21,610 bases of DNA from Candidatus Pacebacteria bacterium UBA1364 (GTDB taxonomy: Bacteria; Patescibacteriota; Microgenomatia; UBA1400; PJMF01), in contig DBRQ01000002.1 of NCBI GenBank assembly GCA_002306345.1, forward strand, positions 1-21,610, read 5' to 3'. The translations under genes were made by a program, and so were the position numbers. Under the pieces are notes generated by a model. It did no database searches. It was given only the letters and a program-made list of their open reading frames with translations, and had not been told where the DNA came from. Below, in pieces: positions 1 to 6,459 of the stretch. Numbering within the stretch: position 1 is the stretch's first letter; every line of letters starts with the position of its first letter.

Positions 1-1101
1 ATCAACATAAACTAAGCCTCGATAATTACTTTGACCACCGGTCACGCTCACAGATTTGGCAATAATTTTTGAGGAAGTGTTAGAAGCCAAATGCAGCATT
101 TTAGCGCCAGTGTCTTGAATTTGTTGATCTTTTGCATAGGCAATGGAAAGCATTTCGCCATAAGCGCCTTCCTCCACCAAATAACAGCTCGGATATTTCA
201 TGGTCGTTTTAGCCCCTAAATTACCGTCCACCCATTCCATCACACCATTGCCAAAAACTTTGGCTCTCTTAGTAACTAAGTTGTAAATATTACCTGACCA
301 ATTTTGAATAGTGCTATAACGAAAGCGAGCATTTTTTTTGACAAAAACTTCCACTACCGCGGCATGCAGCGAATATTCACTATAAACTGGTGCAGTACAA
401 CCCTCAACATACTGAGCACTAGAACCTTCGTCGGCAATAATTAAAGTCCTTTCAAACTGACCCATGCGGGCTGCATTAATACGAAAATAGCTTTGAAGCG
501 GTCTTTTTACTTGGGTATTTTTTGGAATATAGACAAAAGAACCTCCAGACCAGGCCGCGCTATTGAGAGCAGCAAATTTATTGTCGGTAGCCGGAATTAA
601 AGTGGCAAAATATTCTTTAAAAAGTTTTTCGTGTTTGCGTAGCGCTTCTTCCATGGAGCAAAAAATTACTCCTTGTTCATCCAAAACAGCTTGCAATGAC
701 GAATAAGCCACTTCGCTATTATATTGAGCTTTCACTCCAGCTAAAAATTCTTTTTCTGCTTGCGGCACACCTAAACGATCAAAAGTATCTTTAATTTCTT
801 TTGGTACATCATCCCAAGTTTTCTTCTCTACATCTGTGTCTTTAATAAAATAGCGAATTTTTGCGAAATCTATTTCAGCTAAACTAGGCCCCCACGTAGG
901 CATCTTTTTTTGGTAAAAAATCTGTAACGATTGTAAGCGAAAATCTCTCATCCAAGTTGGCTCTTGTTTACTTTTGGAAATATTTTCAATCACTTCTGGC
1001 GACAAGCCAAAGTCAAAACTGACTACAGATTTCTCTGGCATTGCAAAACCAAAACGATCTTGGTAAGCATCATTGAGTTTTTTTAAATTAACTTGCTTCA
1101 T
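1..1101 (-). CDS. sufB: SufB, Fe-S cluster scaffold protein (partial, C-terminus off the left edge)
   Basis: SufB is the scaffold subunit of the SufBCD complex, on which iron-sulfur clusters are built in the cytoplasm with energy from the ATPase SufC. The reading frame is open from the ATG at 1101 to the window edge and gives 367 residues of a protein usually near 470. The N-terminal part reads EPTWMRDFRLQSLQIF and PTWGPSLAEIDF, as in SufB; later come SAAWSGGSFVYIPKN, EGCTAPVYS and GNGVMEWVDGNLGAKTTMKYP. These mark SufB rather than its paralogue SufD. The start overlaps the sufC stop as ATGA, so the two are translationally coupled. The C-terminal region with the expected cluster-related residues is not in the window and cannot be judged. 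Confidence 0.96.
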   Translation of the reverse strand, partial: MKQVNLKKLNDAYQDRFGFAMPEKSVVSFDFGLSPEVIENISKSKQEPTWMRDFRLQSLQIFYQKKMPTWGPSLAEIDFAKIRYFIKDTDVEKKTWDDVPKEIKDTFDRLGVPQAEKEFLAGVKAQYNSEVAYSSLQAVLDEQGVIFCSMEEALRKHEKLFKEYFATLIPATDNKFAALNSAAWSGGSFVYIPKNTQVKRPLQSYFRINAARMGQFERTLIIADEGSSAQYVEGCTAPVYSEYSLHAAVVEVFVKKNARFRYSTIQNWSGNIYNLVTKRAKVFGNGVMEWVDGNLGAKTTMKYPSCYLVEEGAYGEMLSIAYAKDQQIQDTGAKMLHLASNTSSKIIAKSVSVTGGQSNYRGLVYVD

Positions 1102-1835
1102 ATCTGTTCTTTTAAAAAAGCAGCAAAACCTTGACTTTCAATTTGCTTAGCTAAAGACGCATCTCCATTTGCCATAATTTTGCCTTTGTCTAATAAATGG
1201 ACCTGATTTATGTCTATAAAATTGAGAATTCTTGAATAATGAGTGATCAATAAGATAGAGCTTTGTTTTTCCTTTTTCAAAAAATTAATCGCTTTGGCCA
1301 CTGTTTCAATGGCATCGATGTCCAAACCACTGTCTATTTCGTCTAAAATAATGAGTTTTGGTTCCAAAACCAACATCTGCAAAATTTCCATTTTTTTCTT
1401 TTCACCGCCAGAAAAACCACAATTAAGATAACGAGTCAAAAATTCTGCATCGAAATTTAATAAATCCATCTTCTCCTTAAGAAAGGCTTTAAATTTGAGT
1501 GGTGTCAGTCTTTGCTCATGACTTTTTTTATATAACAAACGCAAGTAATCATAAATTTTAACTCCAGGAATTTCTAAAACCTGCTGAAAAGATAAAAAAA
1601 TGCCTAAACCGGCTCTTTGTTGTGGATCTAATTTGAGCAAATCGTGGGAGTCAAAAATAATTTCTCCTTTAACTAAATAATTTGGGTTACCCATAATACT
1701 TTGCGCCAAAGTACTTTTGCCCGCACCATTTTGCCCTATCAGAACATGTGTCTCATTTTTTTTAATCGATAAATCAATTTTATTCAAAATATTTTTTTTA
1801 TTTAATGAAACTTCAAGATTTTTTATTTTAAACAC
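1098..1835 (-). CDS. sufC: SufC, ABC-type ATPase of the SUF Fe-S assembly system
   Basis: SufC is the cytoplasmic ATPase that drives conformational change in the SufBCD scaffold. The 245-residue protein has a Walker A motif GQNGAGKS at residues 34-41, the SufC-type signature FSGGEKKKMEI in place of the usual LSGGQ, and a Walker B LIILDEIDSGLD followed by an H-loop in LLITHYS. Length matches the family (about 250). The start is a GTG with AAAGGA a few bases upstream. It lies 19 bases after the regulator gene and overlaps sufB by four bases (ATGA), so the three genes look like one transcript. Confidence 0.97.
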   Translation of the reverse strand: MFKIKNLEVSLNKKNILNKIDLSIKKNETHVLIGQNGAGKSTLAQSIMGNPNYLVKGEIIFDSHDLLKLDPQQRAGLGIFLSFQQVLEIPGVKIYDYLRLLYKKSHEQRLTPLKFKAFLKEKMDLLNFDAEFLTRYLNCGFSGGEKKKMEILQMLVLEPKLIILDEIDSGLDIDAIETVAKAINFLKKEKQSSILLITHYSRILNFIDINQVHLLDKGKIMANGDASLAKQIESQGFAAFLKEQI

Positions 1836-1854
1836 GAAAATCCTTTAAAAAAAA

Positions 1855-2136
1855 TTAATTAGTGAAATCCATTTGTTTAAATGTACAAACTTGATGATTG
1901 TTGGGACAATTTTTATTAACAGCGTAATAAATTTTTTTACCAACTTTTTGCCTCGTTAAAAGTCCAGCCTGTTGCATATTTTTAAGATGATAAGAAATGG
2001 TTGGTTGACTCAAAGAAAGTTGCTGTACCACTTCTGAAACAGTTTTTTTGCCATGATCTCTAAGAAACAAAAAAATTTGCAGCCGTGAATCAACGGCTAA
2101 ATTACTAAAACAATGATTACACGTTACGGTCTTCAC
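1855..2136 (-). CDS. ArsR-family winged-helix regulator with four cysteines, probable suf operon repressor
   Basis: A 93-residue winged-helix DNA-binding protein. The helix-turn-helix spans about residues 32-60, with recognition helix SQPTISYHLKNMQQAGL, followed by the beta wing RQKVGKKIYYAV. The classical ArsR metal site in helix alpha-3 (CxC type) is absent: that segment reads VSEVVQQL. Instead a CNHC pair (Cys6, Cys9) is at the N-terminus and Cys77 and Cys84 are at the C-terminus, which could form one Cys4 site for a metal or Fe-S cluster, or a redox switch (inference). The start is GTG. The gene is first in a regulator-sufC-sufB operon, and an inverted repeat overlaps its promoter, so autoregulation of the suf genes is likely. 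Family is sure; ligand is unknown. Confidence 0.88.
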   Translation of the reverse strand: MKTVTCNHCFSNLAVDSRLQIFLFLRDHGKKTVSEVVQQLSLSQPTISYHLKNMQQAGLLTRQKVGKKIYYAVNKNCPNNHQVCTFKQMDFTN

Positions 2137-2138
2137 AA

Positions 2139-2160
2139 CGTATAGATCTTAATCTATATG
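2139..2160. promoter_or_regulatory. Inverted-repeat operator candidate over the suf promoter
   Basis: The arms TATAGAT and ATCTATA (2141-2147 and 2152-2158) are a perfect 7-base inverted repeat around a 4-base centre. Counting the outer bases, 8 of 9 positions match per half-site. The repeat covers the whole predicted -10 box, which is where a winged-helix repressor dimer would block RNA polymerase. That the neighbouring regulator binds here is inference from position and symmetry. Confidence 0.6.
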
Positions 2161-2174
2161 TGATTAAATTTCAA
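2146..2174 (-). promoter_or_regulatory. Predicted promoter of the regulator-suf operon
   Basis: On the minus strand TTGAAA (2174-2169), a 17-base spacer and TAAGAT (2151-2146) form a good sigma-70-like promoter. Transcription would begin about seven bases further, near 2139-2141, at or within a few bases of the GTG start at 2136. No ribosome binding site fits between, so the mRNA is predicted to be leaderless. Confidence 0.6.
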
Positions 2175-2193
2175 GATGATATTTCAAGATGAT
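2168..2193. repeat. Exact 13-base tandem duplication
   Basis: ATTTCAAGATGAT occurs twice without a gap (2168-2180 and 2181-2193). Each copy carries TTTCAA, the complement of the -35 TTGAAA, so the duplication creates a second -35-like box 13 bases upstream of the first. It lies between the divergent regulator and lamin-tail genes. Confidence 0.9.
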
Positions 2194-2230
2194 CCTGCTT
2201 CTTGCAAACTGGAGATGAGAAAATAAATTT

Positions 2231-3034
2231 GTGCCAACTACCATTGTGATTAATGAAATTTACCCTAACCCAGAAAGTGGCAGTGAATGGATTGAACTCA
2301 AAATCAATGAACCAAGTGAGCAAGAAATTAGTTTACGTGATTATACTATTTTTGATAGTTACCACCAAATTTACAAATTTGACGTTGAGCAATTCAGTGA
2401 TCAATTATTAGTAGTTGAAGTGAGTGGACTTAATAATGATCAAGACAGTGTGATTCTCAAAGACGAGAATGCTAATATTTTAGATTCGTTTACTTACACT
2501 CAAACTCAAAAAGGGTTGAGTTTTGCAAGACAAGAAGAGAATGGGGCTTTTGTGCTTAGTGAAGCAAGTCGCAACCAACCAAATCCTCAACTGACACCTA
2601 CTCCGACCAACTTGCTAGTCACTCCAACAAGTTCAATGGTGAGTCTAACACAAACTCCCACTCCCACCGCCACACCCTCACCACCGTTGCCATCAATAAG
2701 CCCATCGCCAATTCCATCGCCAATTCCATCACCCACTCCGTCGCCCGTGGTTATTCTCTCTATTGAACCAAGCTCCATCACAAAAACAGAAGAAAATTTA
2801 CCCACAAATATTGCTTTTTTACCTGATAATTCAATTAATTATCATTTTTACGATTTAAATAAAATTAACTTAAAAACTAATGCGAAAGATTTAACAGAGC
2901 AGCCAACACGTTTAGTCCTTCTAGGTAAAAACTTCAAACAAACTGCTATTCTCAATGCTATAATTGGGAGTTTACTAATGATTTTAAGTAGTTTATTTCT
3001 GATTTATGTCAAAGTTAAAAGCAAACACATTTAA
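2231..3034 (+). CDS. Lamin-tail-domain protein with Pro/Thr/Ser-rich linker and C-terminal membrane anchor
   Basis: The 267-residue protein opens with a lamin tail domain at about residues 4-115: VINEIYPNP, SEWIELK, then DSVILKDENANILDSFTY and LSFARQ. This is an immunoglobulin-like fold common in bacterial surface proteins. A low-complexity linker rich in Pro, Thr and Ser follows at about 120-180, including an IPSP repeat with a 12-base period in the DNA. A single membrane helix lies at about 239-260 before a short lysine-rich tail. The start is GTG with GGAG 16 bases upstream, and a stop codon at 2216 closes the frame. No signal peptide is present, which is odd for this architecture. It overlaps the next gene by 29 bases. 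Exact function unknown. Confidence 0.85.
   Translation: MPTTIVINEIYPNPESGSEWIELKINEPSEQEISLRDYTIFDSYHQIYKFDVEQFSDQLLVVEVSGLNNDQDSVILKDENANILDSFTYTQTQKGLSFARQEENGAFVLSEASRNQPNPQLTPTPTNLLVTPTSSMVSLTQTPTPTATPSPPLPSISPSPIPSPIPSPTPSPVVILSIEPSSITKTEENLPTNIAFLPDNSINYHFYDLNKINLKTNAKDLTEQPTRLVLLGKNFKQTAILNAIIGSLLMILSSLFLIYVKVKSKHI
2700..2748. repeat. 12-base-period tandem repeat coding the Pro/Ser linker
   Basis: CCATCGCCAATT is repeated with small changes through this stretch and encodes the IPSP units of the linker in the lamin-tail protein. Such repeats change length easily by slippage in steps of four residues without breaking the frame. Confidence 0.7.
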
Positions 3035-3401
3035 AAAGTATTTTGTAGCTTACTTGTATCCAACGCTTTGGGCAGCTGTAATTTTTTTGTTCTCTGCACA
3101 AGAATCTTTACCAGGTTTTTCCGTTTCTCTTTATGAGTTCATTTTCAAAAAAAGTGCCCATATGTTCGTTTTTGCTGTTTTATATCTTTTGCTTGTGAGA
3201 GCTTATCAACAAACCAGCGACCAAAGTAACGAAAATAACAAAAAAAATTACCTATACCCAATAGTAATTTGTTTACTTTACGCACTAATCGATGAATTAC
3301 ATCAAAGTGTTGTTCCTGGTAGACATGCCACTTTTAGGGATATCGGCTACGACACGCTCGGAATCTCAACTGCATTGTTGTATCAACTAAAATTAATTTA
3401 A
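3006..3401 (+). CDS. VanZ-like family membrane protein
   Basis: A 131-residue membrane protein with about four hydrophobic segments (near residues 11-30, 48-66, 82-96 and 113-128). The VanZ-type marks are KSAHMFVFAVLYLL in the middle and ALIDELHQSVVPGRH with RDIGYDTLG at the end, the conserved acidic/His signature of the family. VanZ itself gives low-level teicoplanin resistance, but most relatives have no known role, and none should be assumed here. It begins 29 bases inside the lamin-tail gene in another frame, which suggests coupled translation and perhaps a shared job at the cell surface. Confidence 0.85.
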   Translation: MSKLKANTFKKYFVAYLYPTLWAAVIFLFSAQESLPGFSVSLYEFIFKKSAHMFVFAVLYLLLVRAYQQTSDQSNENNKKNYLYPIVICLLYALIDELHQSVVPGRHATFRDIGYDTLGISTALLYQLKLI

Positions 3402-3408
3402 TTACTTA

Positions 3409-3436
3409 TTGACTTACTCAATCAAAATAGTACACT
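3409..3436 (+). promoter_or_regulatory. Predicted promoter of the HU gene
   Basis: TTGACT (3409-3414), 16 bases, then TACACT (3431-3436). The -35 is good and the -10 is weak. It lies directly after the VanZ-like gene and would give a leader of about 50 bases before the HU start. Confidence 0.4.
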
Positions 3437-3448
3437 TGGGATAGTATT

Positions 3449-3467
3449 AGGAGGTTCATAAAGAACC
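3449..3467 (+). promoter_or_regulatory. Leader hairpin containing an AGGAGG without a start codon
   Basis: GGTTC (3453-3457), loop ATAAA and GAACC (3463-3467) form a 5-base-pair hairpin in the HU leader. It overlaps a perfect AGGAGG (3449-3454) that is not followed by any usable ATG, GTG or TTG. The true HU ribosome site (AAAGGTG) lies further down at 3485-3491. Confidence 0.45.
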
Positions 3468-3493
3468 AAATTATCAAATTATAGAAAGGTGTT

Positions 3494-3769
3494 ATGACTA
3501 AATCAGATTTGATCAATGTCGTTGCCAAGAAAGCTCATTTGACCAAGAAAGCTTCTTTTGAAGCGGTTGAGTCAATGTTTGAAGAGATCATTCGCAGTTT
3601 AAAAAAAGGAGATAAAGTCGTTTTATCTGGCTTTGGTACTTTTTACATTAGTAAAGTCAAAGACAAACACGTTGAGCCATTTGGTGACAAAGCCAAGAGG
3701 CAAATTGTTAAAGGCCACAAAGTTATCAATTTCCGTGTGGGCAAACCTCTCAAGAAAGAAATTTGGTAG
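3494..3769 (+). CDS. hup: HU/IHF-family DNA-binding protein
   Basis: HU-type proteins bind and bend DNA as dimers and organise the nucleoid. The 91-residue length is that of HU. The N-terminal helices read MTKSDLINVVAKKA with EAVESMFEEII, and the family signature VVLSGFGTFYI follows at about 42-52. The DNA-binding arm region (about 53-75) is rich in Lys and Arg, and the end is INFRVGKPLKKEIW. The PROSITE-type core GFGTF is intact. AAAGGTG sits four bases before the ATG. It ends before a strong terminator and faces the ribosomal cluster. Confidence 0.96.
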   Translation: MTKSDLINVVAKKAHLTKKASFEAVESMFEEIIRSLKKGDKVVLSGFGTFYISKVKDKHVEPFGDKAKRQIVKGHKVINFRVGKPLKKEIW

Positions 3770-3840
3770 GTTATTTTTGTACTTTAACTTAAAAAAGTCA
3801 TATTCGACTAAAATTTTAAGTATAGAAACAGTGTAAATAT

Positions 3841-3870
3841 AAAAACCCGCTTCACAAAAAGCGGGTTTTT
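3841..3870. terminator. Bidirectional Rho-independent terminator between HU and rpsI
   Basis: AAAAACCCGCTT (3841-3852), loop CACAAA and AAGCGGGTTTTT (3859-3870) make a perfect 12-base-pair stem. Its outer A and T runs give a U-tract in both directions. It serves the convergent HU gene (plus) and the end of the ribosomal cluster (minus). Confidence 0.95.
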
Positions 3871-3897
3871 TAATGCAAATTGAAAGTGAAAAAATGC

Positions 3898-4413
3898 TTA
3901 ACGCTTTGGCGATTGACGTTTTCTTCTGGCTTTACCACCCATACCAATTTTTCTGGTTTCCTTCATTCTATCGTCTCTAGTTAACAAACCAGCGGGCTTA
4001 AGAAAAGTGCGTAATTCTGGATTAAAAGCCACCAAAGCCTTAGCCAAACCATTAGCTAAAGCTTCAATTTGAGCGTTGATACCAGAACCAGTAATTTTAG
4101 CACTAATGGAAAATTTACCCTTAGTACCAGTTAATTCAAAAGGTTTCATATAAATGGTAGCAGCATTTCTCACACCAGCAAAATAATCAGCAATTAATGT
4201 ATCATTGACAACTAAATCGCCTGACCCTTCATAGATACGCACTCTTGCACTGGCTGATTTACGGCGCCCCATAGCTTCAAAATATTTACTTTTAGGAATT
4301 TTAAAACTCTTGTCTACTTCAGTCGATTTTTTTTTGCTAGCGGAAACTGGCGTGATAATTTTTTTAATTATTTTTTTCGCCTTAGTATTTTTTTTGTTCA
4401 TTCTTATTGCCAT
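3898..4413 (-). CDS. rpsI: 30S ribosomal protein S9 with N-terminal basic extension
   Basis: S9 is a small-subunit head protein whose C-terminal tail reaches the P-site tRNA. The core begins at about residue 46 with YFEAMGRRKSASARVRI and ends in KARRKRQSPKR, as usual. The first 45 residues are an extra Lys-rich, low-complexity segment, so the total is 171 residues against about 130 in most bacteria. The start ATG follows the rplM stop by one base, and AAAGG is present within the rplM end; Met5 is a possible alternative start. This is the last gene of the cluster before the terminator. Confidence 0.97.
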   Translation of the reverse strand: MAIRMNKKNTKAKKIIKKIITPVSASKKKSTEVDKSFKIPKSKYFEAMGRRKSASARVRIYEGSGDLVVNDTLIADYFAGVRNAATIYMKPFELTGTKGKFSISAKITGSGINAQIEALANGLAKALVAFNPELRTFLKPAGLLTRDDRMKETRKIGMGGKARRKRQSPKR

Positions 4414-4414
4414 A

Positions 4415-4846
4415 TTATTTTGCCTTTATCATTCCTTGATAGGGATTATCATTGCCAACAATAATCTTCAAGCGATTAAGTCTCTCAGCACGCAAGCGAT
4501 TTTTTGGCAGCATATTTTTGACCGCATGTTTAATCAATTTCTCTGGATTTTTGGCCATCATTTCATCAAAACTGCGCTGTCTTAGTCCACCTGGAAAACC
4601 AGTATTCCACGAATAGATTTTTTTAGTGGCTTTATTTCTGGTCACTTCAATCTTTTCAGCATTAAGTAAGACCACATAATCTCCAGAGTCAACATTAGGG
4701 GTGTAAGTAACTTTGTCTTTACCAATGAGTTTGCCTGCAATTTCAGTAGCTAATCTGCCCAAAACTTGACCTGTGGCATCATAAAGCAACCAATCTCTCT
4801 GTACTTCTTCTTTTTTTTGAATAAAAGTTTTAAATTTTTGAAACAT
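4415..4846 (-). CDS. rplM: 50S ribosomal protein L13
   Basis: L13 is an early assembly protein of the large subunit. The 143-residue sequence shows RDWLLYDATGQVLGRLAT, then YTPNVDSGDYVVLLNAEKI and KHAVKNMLPKNRL, all family marks. Length is normal. Its ATG overlaps the rplQ stop by one base (TAATG), implying stop-start coupling. The rplM-rpsI pair follows rplQ, a common order in bacteria. Confidence 0.98.
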   Translation of the reverse strand: MFQKFKTFIQKKEEVQRDWLLYDATGQVLGRLATEIAGKLIGKDKVTYTPNVDSGDYVVLLNAEKIEVTRNKATKKIYSWNTGFPGGLRQRSFDEMMAKNPEKLIKHAVKNMLPKNRLRAERLNRLKIIVGNDNPYQGMIKAK

Positions 4847-5439
4847 TACTTTTTCTCCTCTGCTTTTTTCGTTTGACTAGTTGAGGGTTTTTTAGAAGTA
4901 GGTTTTTTAGTGGCAGCTTGTTTAGTAGTGCTTTTTTTAGCTTCTATTTTTTGAGCAAGGGCCTTTTTAGCAATCACACTACTGACACTTTTTCCCTTTA
5001 TTTGAGTCTCTGTTTTAACCTTAGCTTTTGCGTCAACTTTAGCTTCAGGTGGTTTTTCCTTTTTTAGGGATGTCCACTTTTTATCTCCAGTGAGAAGAGT
5101 CAATTTAAAAAGAACAGTGTTATCACCACGTCTGGCGGCCAATTTCTCCAAAGAAGTAAAACCAGATTTTTTTTCGCCAAAACTGGGAGCAATTTTATCT
5201 ACCAAGGCATTAACTACATCTCTTCGTCCAAAAAATTTATGCAGCTGCCTGCGAGCGGCTAAAGTATTTTGCGAAGCGACAATAATCAGCTTATCAGCTA
5301 ATCTTCTAACCTCTTTAGTTCTACTTTCACTAGTTTTAATTTCACCATGCTCAAAAAGATCACGCAATAAATTCTTTAGCAGAGCCTTACGACTTTTGGT
5401 ATCGCGATTAAAATGTTTAGCTTTGACTCGATGTTTCAT
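4846..5439 (-). CDS. rplQ: 50S ribosomal protein L17 with long C-terminal Lys/Ala/Thr tail
   Basis: L17 binds 23S rRNA near the exit-tunnel side. The core is at about residues 1-118: MKHRVKAKHFNRDTKSRKAL, then GEIKTSESRTKEVRRLADKLI, ending with KLTLLTGDKK. From about residue 125 to 197 the chain is a low-complexity tail of Lys, Ala, Thr and Ser, which is absent from standard L17 (about 120-130 residues). The gene lies 19 bases after rpoA and overlaps rplM by one base. Confidence 0.97.
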   Translation of the reverse strand: MKHRVKAKHFNRDTKSRKALLKNLLRDLFEHGEIKTSESRTKEVRRLADKLIIVASQNTLAARRQLHKFFGRRDVVNALVDKIAPSFGEKKSGFTSLEKLAARRGDNTVLFKLTLLTGDKKWTSLKKEKPPEAKVDAKAKVKTETQIKGKSVSSVIAKKALAQKIEAKKSTTKQAATKKPTSKKPSTSQTKKAEEKK

Positions 5440-5458
5440 AGTTCACTTTCAGGAAATT

Positions 5459-6403
5459 TTAATCAGTTAAAACCACTCCTTTTTTACTCAGAGCTTCTTC
5501 AATGAGATCAATACTTTTACCTCCCAAATTTTTCACTCTGGAAATTTCCTCTTTTGGTGATTTCACTAAATCAGCTACCGTTTCAAATCCACCTTTACGC
5601 AATGCATTGGCAATTCTAGTTGGTAAATCAAGCTCTTCAACAGTTAATTTCATGGTCTCAATTTCTTCTGGACTCATATTGGTTAACTCTTCCTTCACTT
5701 CCACAATCACTGGATTCACAATTTGATTAAATTGTCTGATCAAAATTTCAGCAGCTTGCTTAACGGCATCTAAGGGAGAAATAGTGCCGTCAGTTTCAAT
5801 ATCAAAAACAATTTTATCAAAATCAGTACGACGCCCAACCCGAGTTGCTTCAACTTTATAGGAGACTTTAATTACTGGCGAAAAGAGAGCATCAATGGCA
5901 ATTTGTCCAACCGCTTCAGTTTCAGTTTCAGCGGCCAATCTATAACCCACTCCTGATTCAACCACCATTTCAATATCTAAAGTTTTTCCTTTAACTAAAG
6001 TAGCTATGTATAGGTCTTTATTGACCACTTCAAAACCAGCTTCACATTCGATGTCGGCGGCAGTAATCTCTTTGGCCCCTTTGACGTTTAGGCGTAAAAT
6101 CCCAGGTTCAACGTTCTCTGTTTTAATACGAATTTGTTTTAAATTTAAAATCAACTCTACCACATCTTCAGTCATACCTTCAAAAGATGTAAATTGATGA
6201 GTCACGCCATCAATGGTAATTTTGGTAATGGCGGCGCCTGGCAAAGAAGTTAACAAAACTCTGCGCAGTGCATTGCCTAGCGTGTGACCATAACCACTCT
6301 CCAAAGCTTCAATCACTATCGTGGAGTGAAATGGGCTAGATTGAACCTCTACAACACTAAAGTTGGGATTCATGACTGCGTAATCTAAAGCTGTTTTTGA
6401 CAT
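5459..6403 (-). CDS. rpoA: RNA polymerase alpha subunit
   Basis: The alpha subunit dimer seeds RNA polymerase assembly and its C-terminal domain contacts DNA and activators. In this 314-residue protein the N-terminal domain (about 1-230) has LESGYGHTLGNALRRVLL and GVTHQFTSFEGMTEDVVELIL. The C-terminal domain (about 250-314) has ELDLPTRIANALRKGGFETV and VKNLGGKSIDLIEEAL, so both domains are intact. AAAGGAT lies just before the ATG. It sits in the usual place between rpsD and rplQ. Confidence 0.98.
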   Translation of the reverse strand: MSKTALDYAVMNPNFSVVEVQSSPFHSTIVIEALESGYGHTLGNALRRVLLTSLPGAAITKITIDGVTHQFTSFEGMTEDVVELILNLKQIRIKTENVEPGILRLNVKGAKEITAADIECEAGFEVVNKDLYIATLVKGKTLDIEMVVESGVGYRLAAETETEAVGQIAIDALFSPVIKVSYKVEATRVGRRTDFDKIVFDIETDGTISPLDAVKQAAEILIRQFNQIVNPVIVEVKEELTNMSPEEIETMKLTVEELDLPTRIANALRKGGFETVADLVKSPKEEISRVKNLGGKSIDLIEEALSKKGVVLTD

Positions 6404-6421
6404 ATTATCCTTTGTTTCATC

Positions 6422-6439
6422 TCCCTCAATAAAGAGGAA
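6422..6439 (-). other. Hairpin in the rpsD-rpoA gap
   Basis: On the minus strand TTCCTC, loop TTTATT and GAGGGA form a 6-pair hairpin with one G-U pair. It lies between the rpsD stop and the rpoA ribosome site, in one of the longer gaps (56 bases) of this packed cluster. No U-tract follows, so it is not a simple terminator. Confidence 0.4.
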
Positions 6440-6459
6440 TCCGTTTCCGTAATTTTTAA

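Noticed and set aside
1855..2136. Arsenic or metal-resistance role for the ArsR-type regulator
   Set aside because: The classical cysteine motif of the metal-binding helix is absent and no resistance gene is adjacent; linkage to suf is the better guide.
2587..2805. Minus-strand frame with Gly/Val/Asp repeats
   Set aside because: It is the antisense shadow of the Pro/Ser/Thr repeat in the lamin-tail gene.
3006..3401. Glycopeptide resistance from the VanZ-like gene
   Set aside because: VanZ-like proteins are widespread without other van genes, and none are present here.
3633..3836. Plus-strand frame overlapping the HU gene end
   Set aside because: It is in another frame of HU, has no ribosome site and runs into the terminator region.
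4310..4585. Hydrophobic plus-strand frame over rpsI and rplM
   Set aside because: It is the antisense of Lys-rich coding sequence, which always reads as Phe/Leu/Ile-rich; it is not a membrane protein gene.
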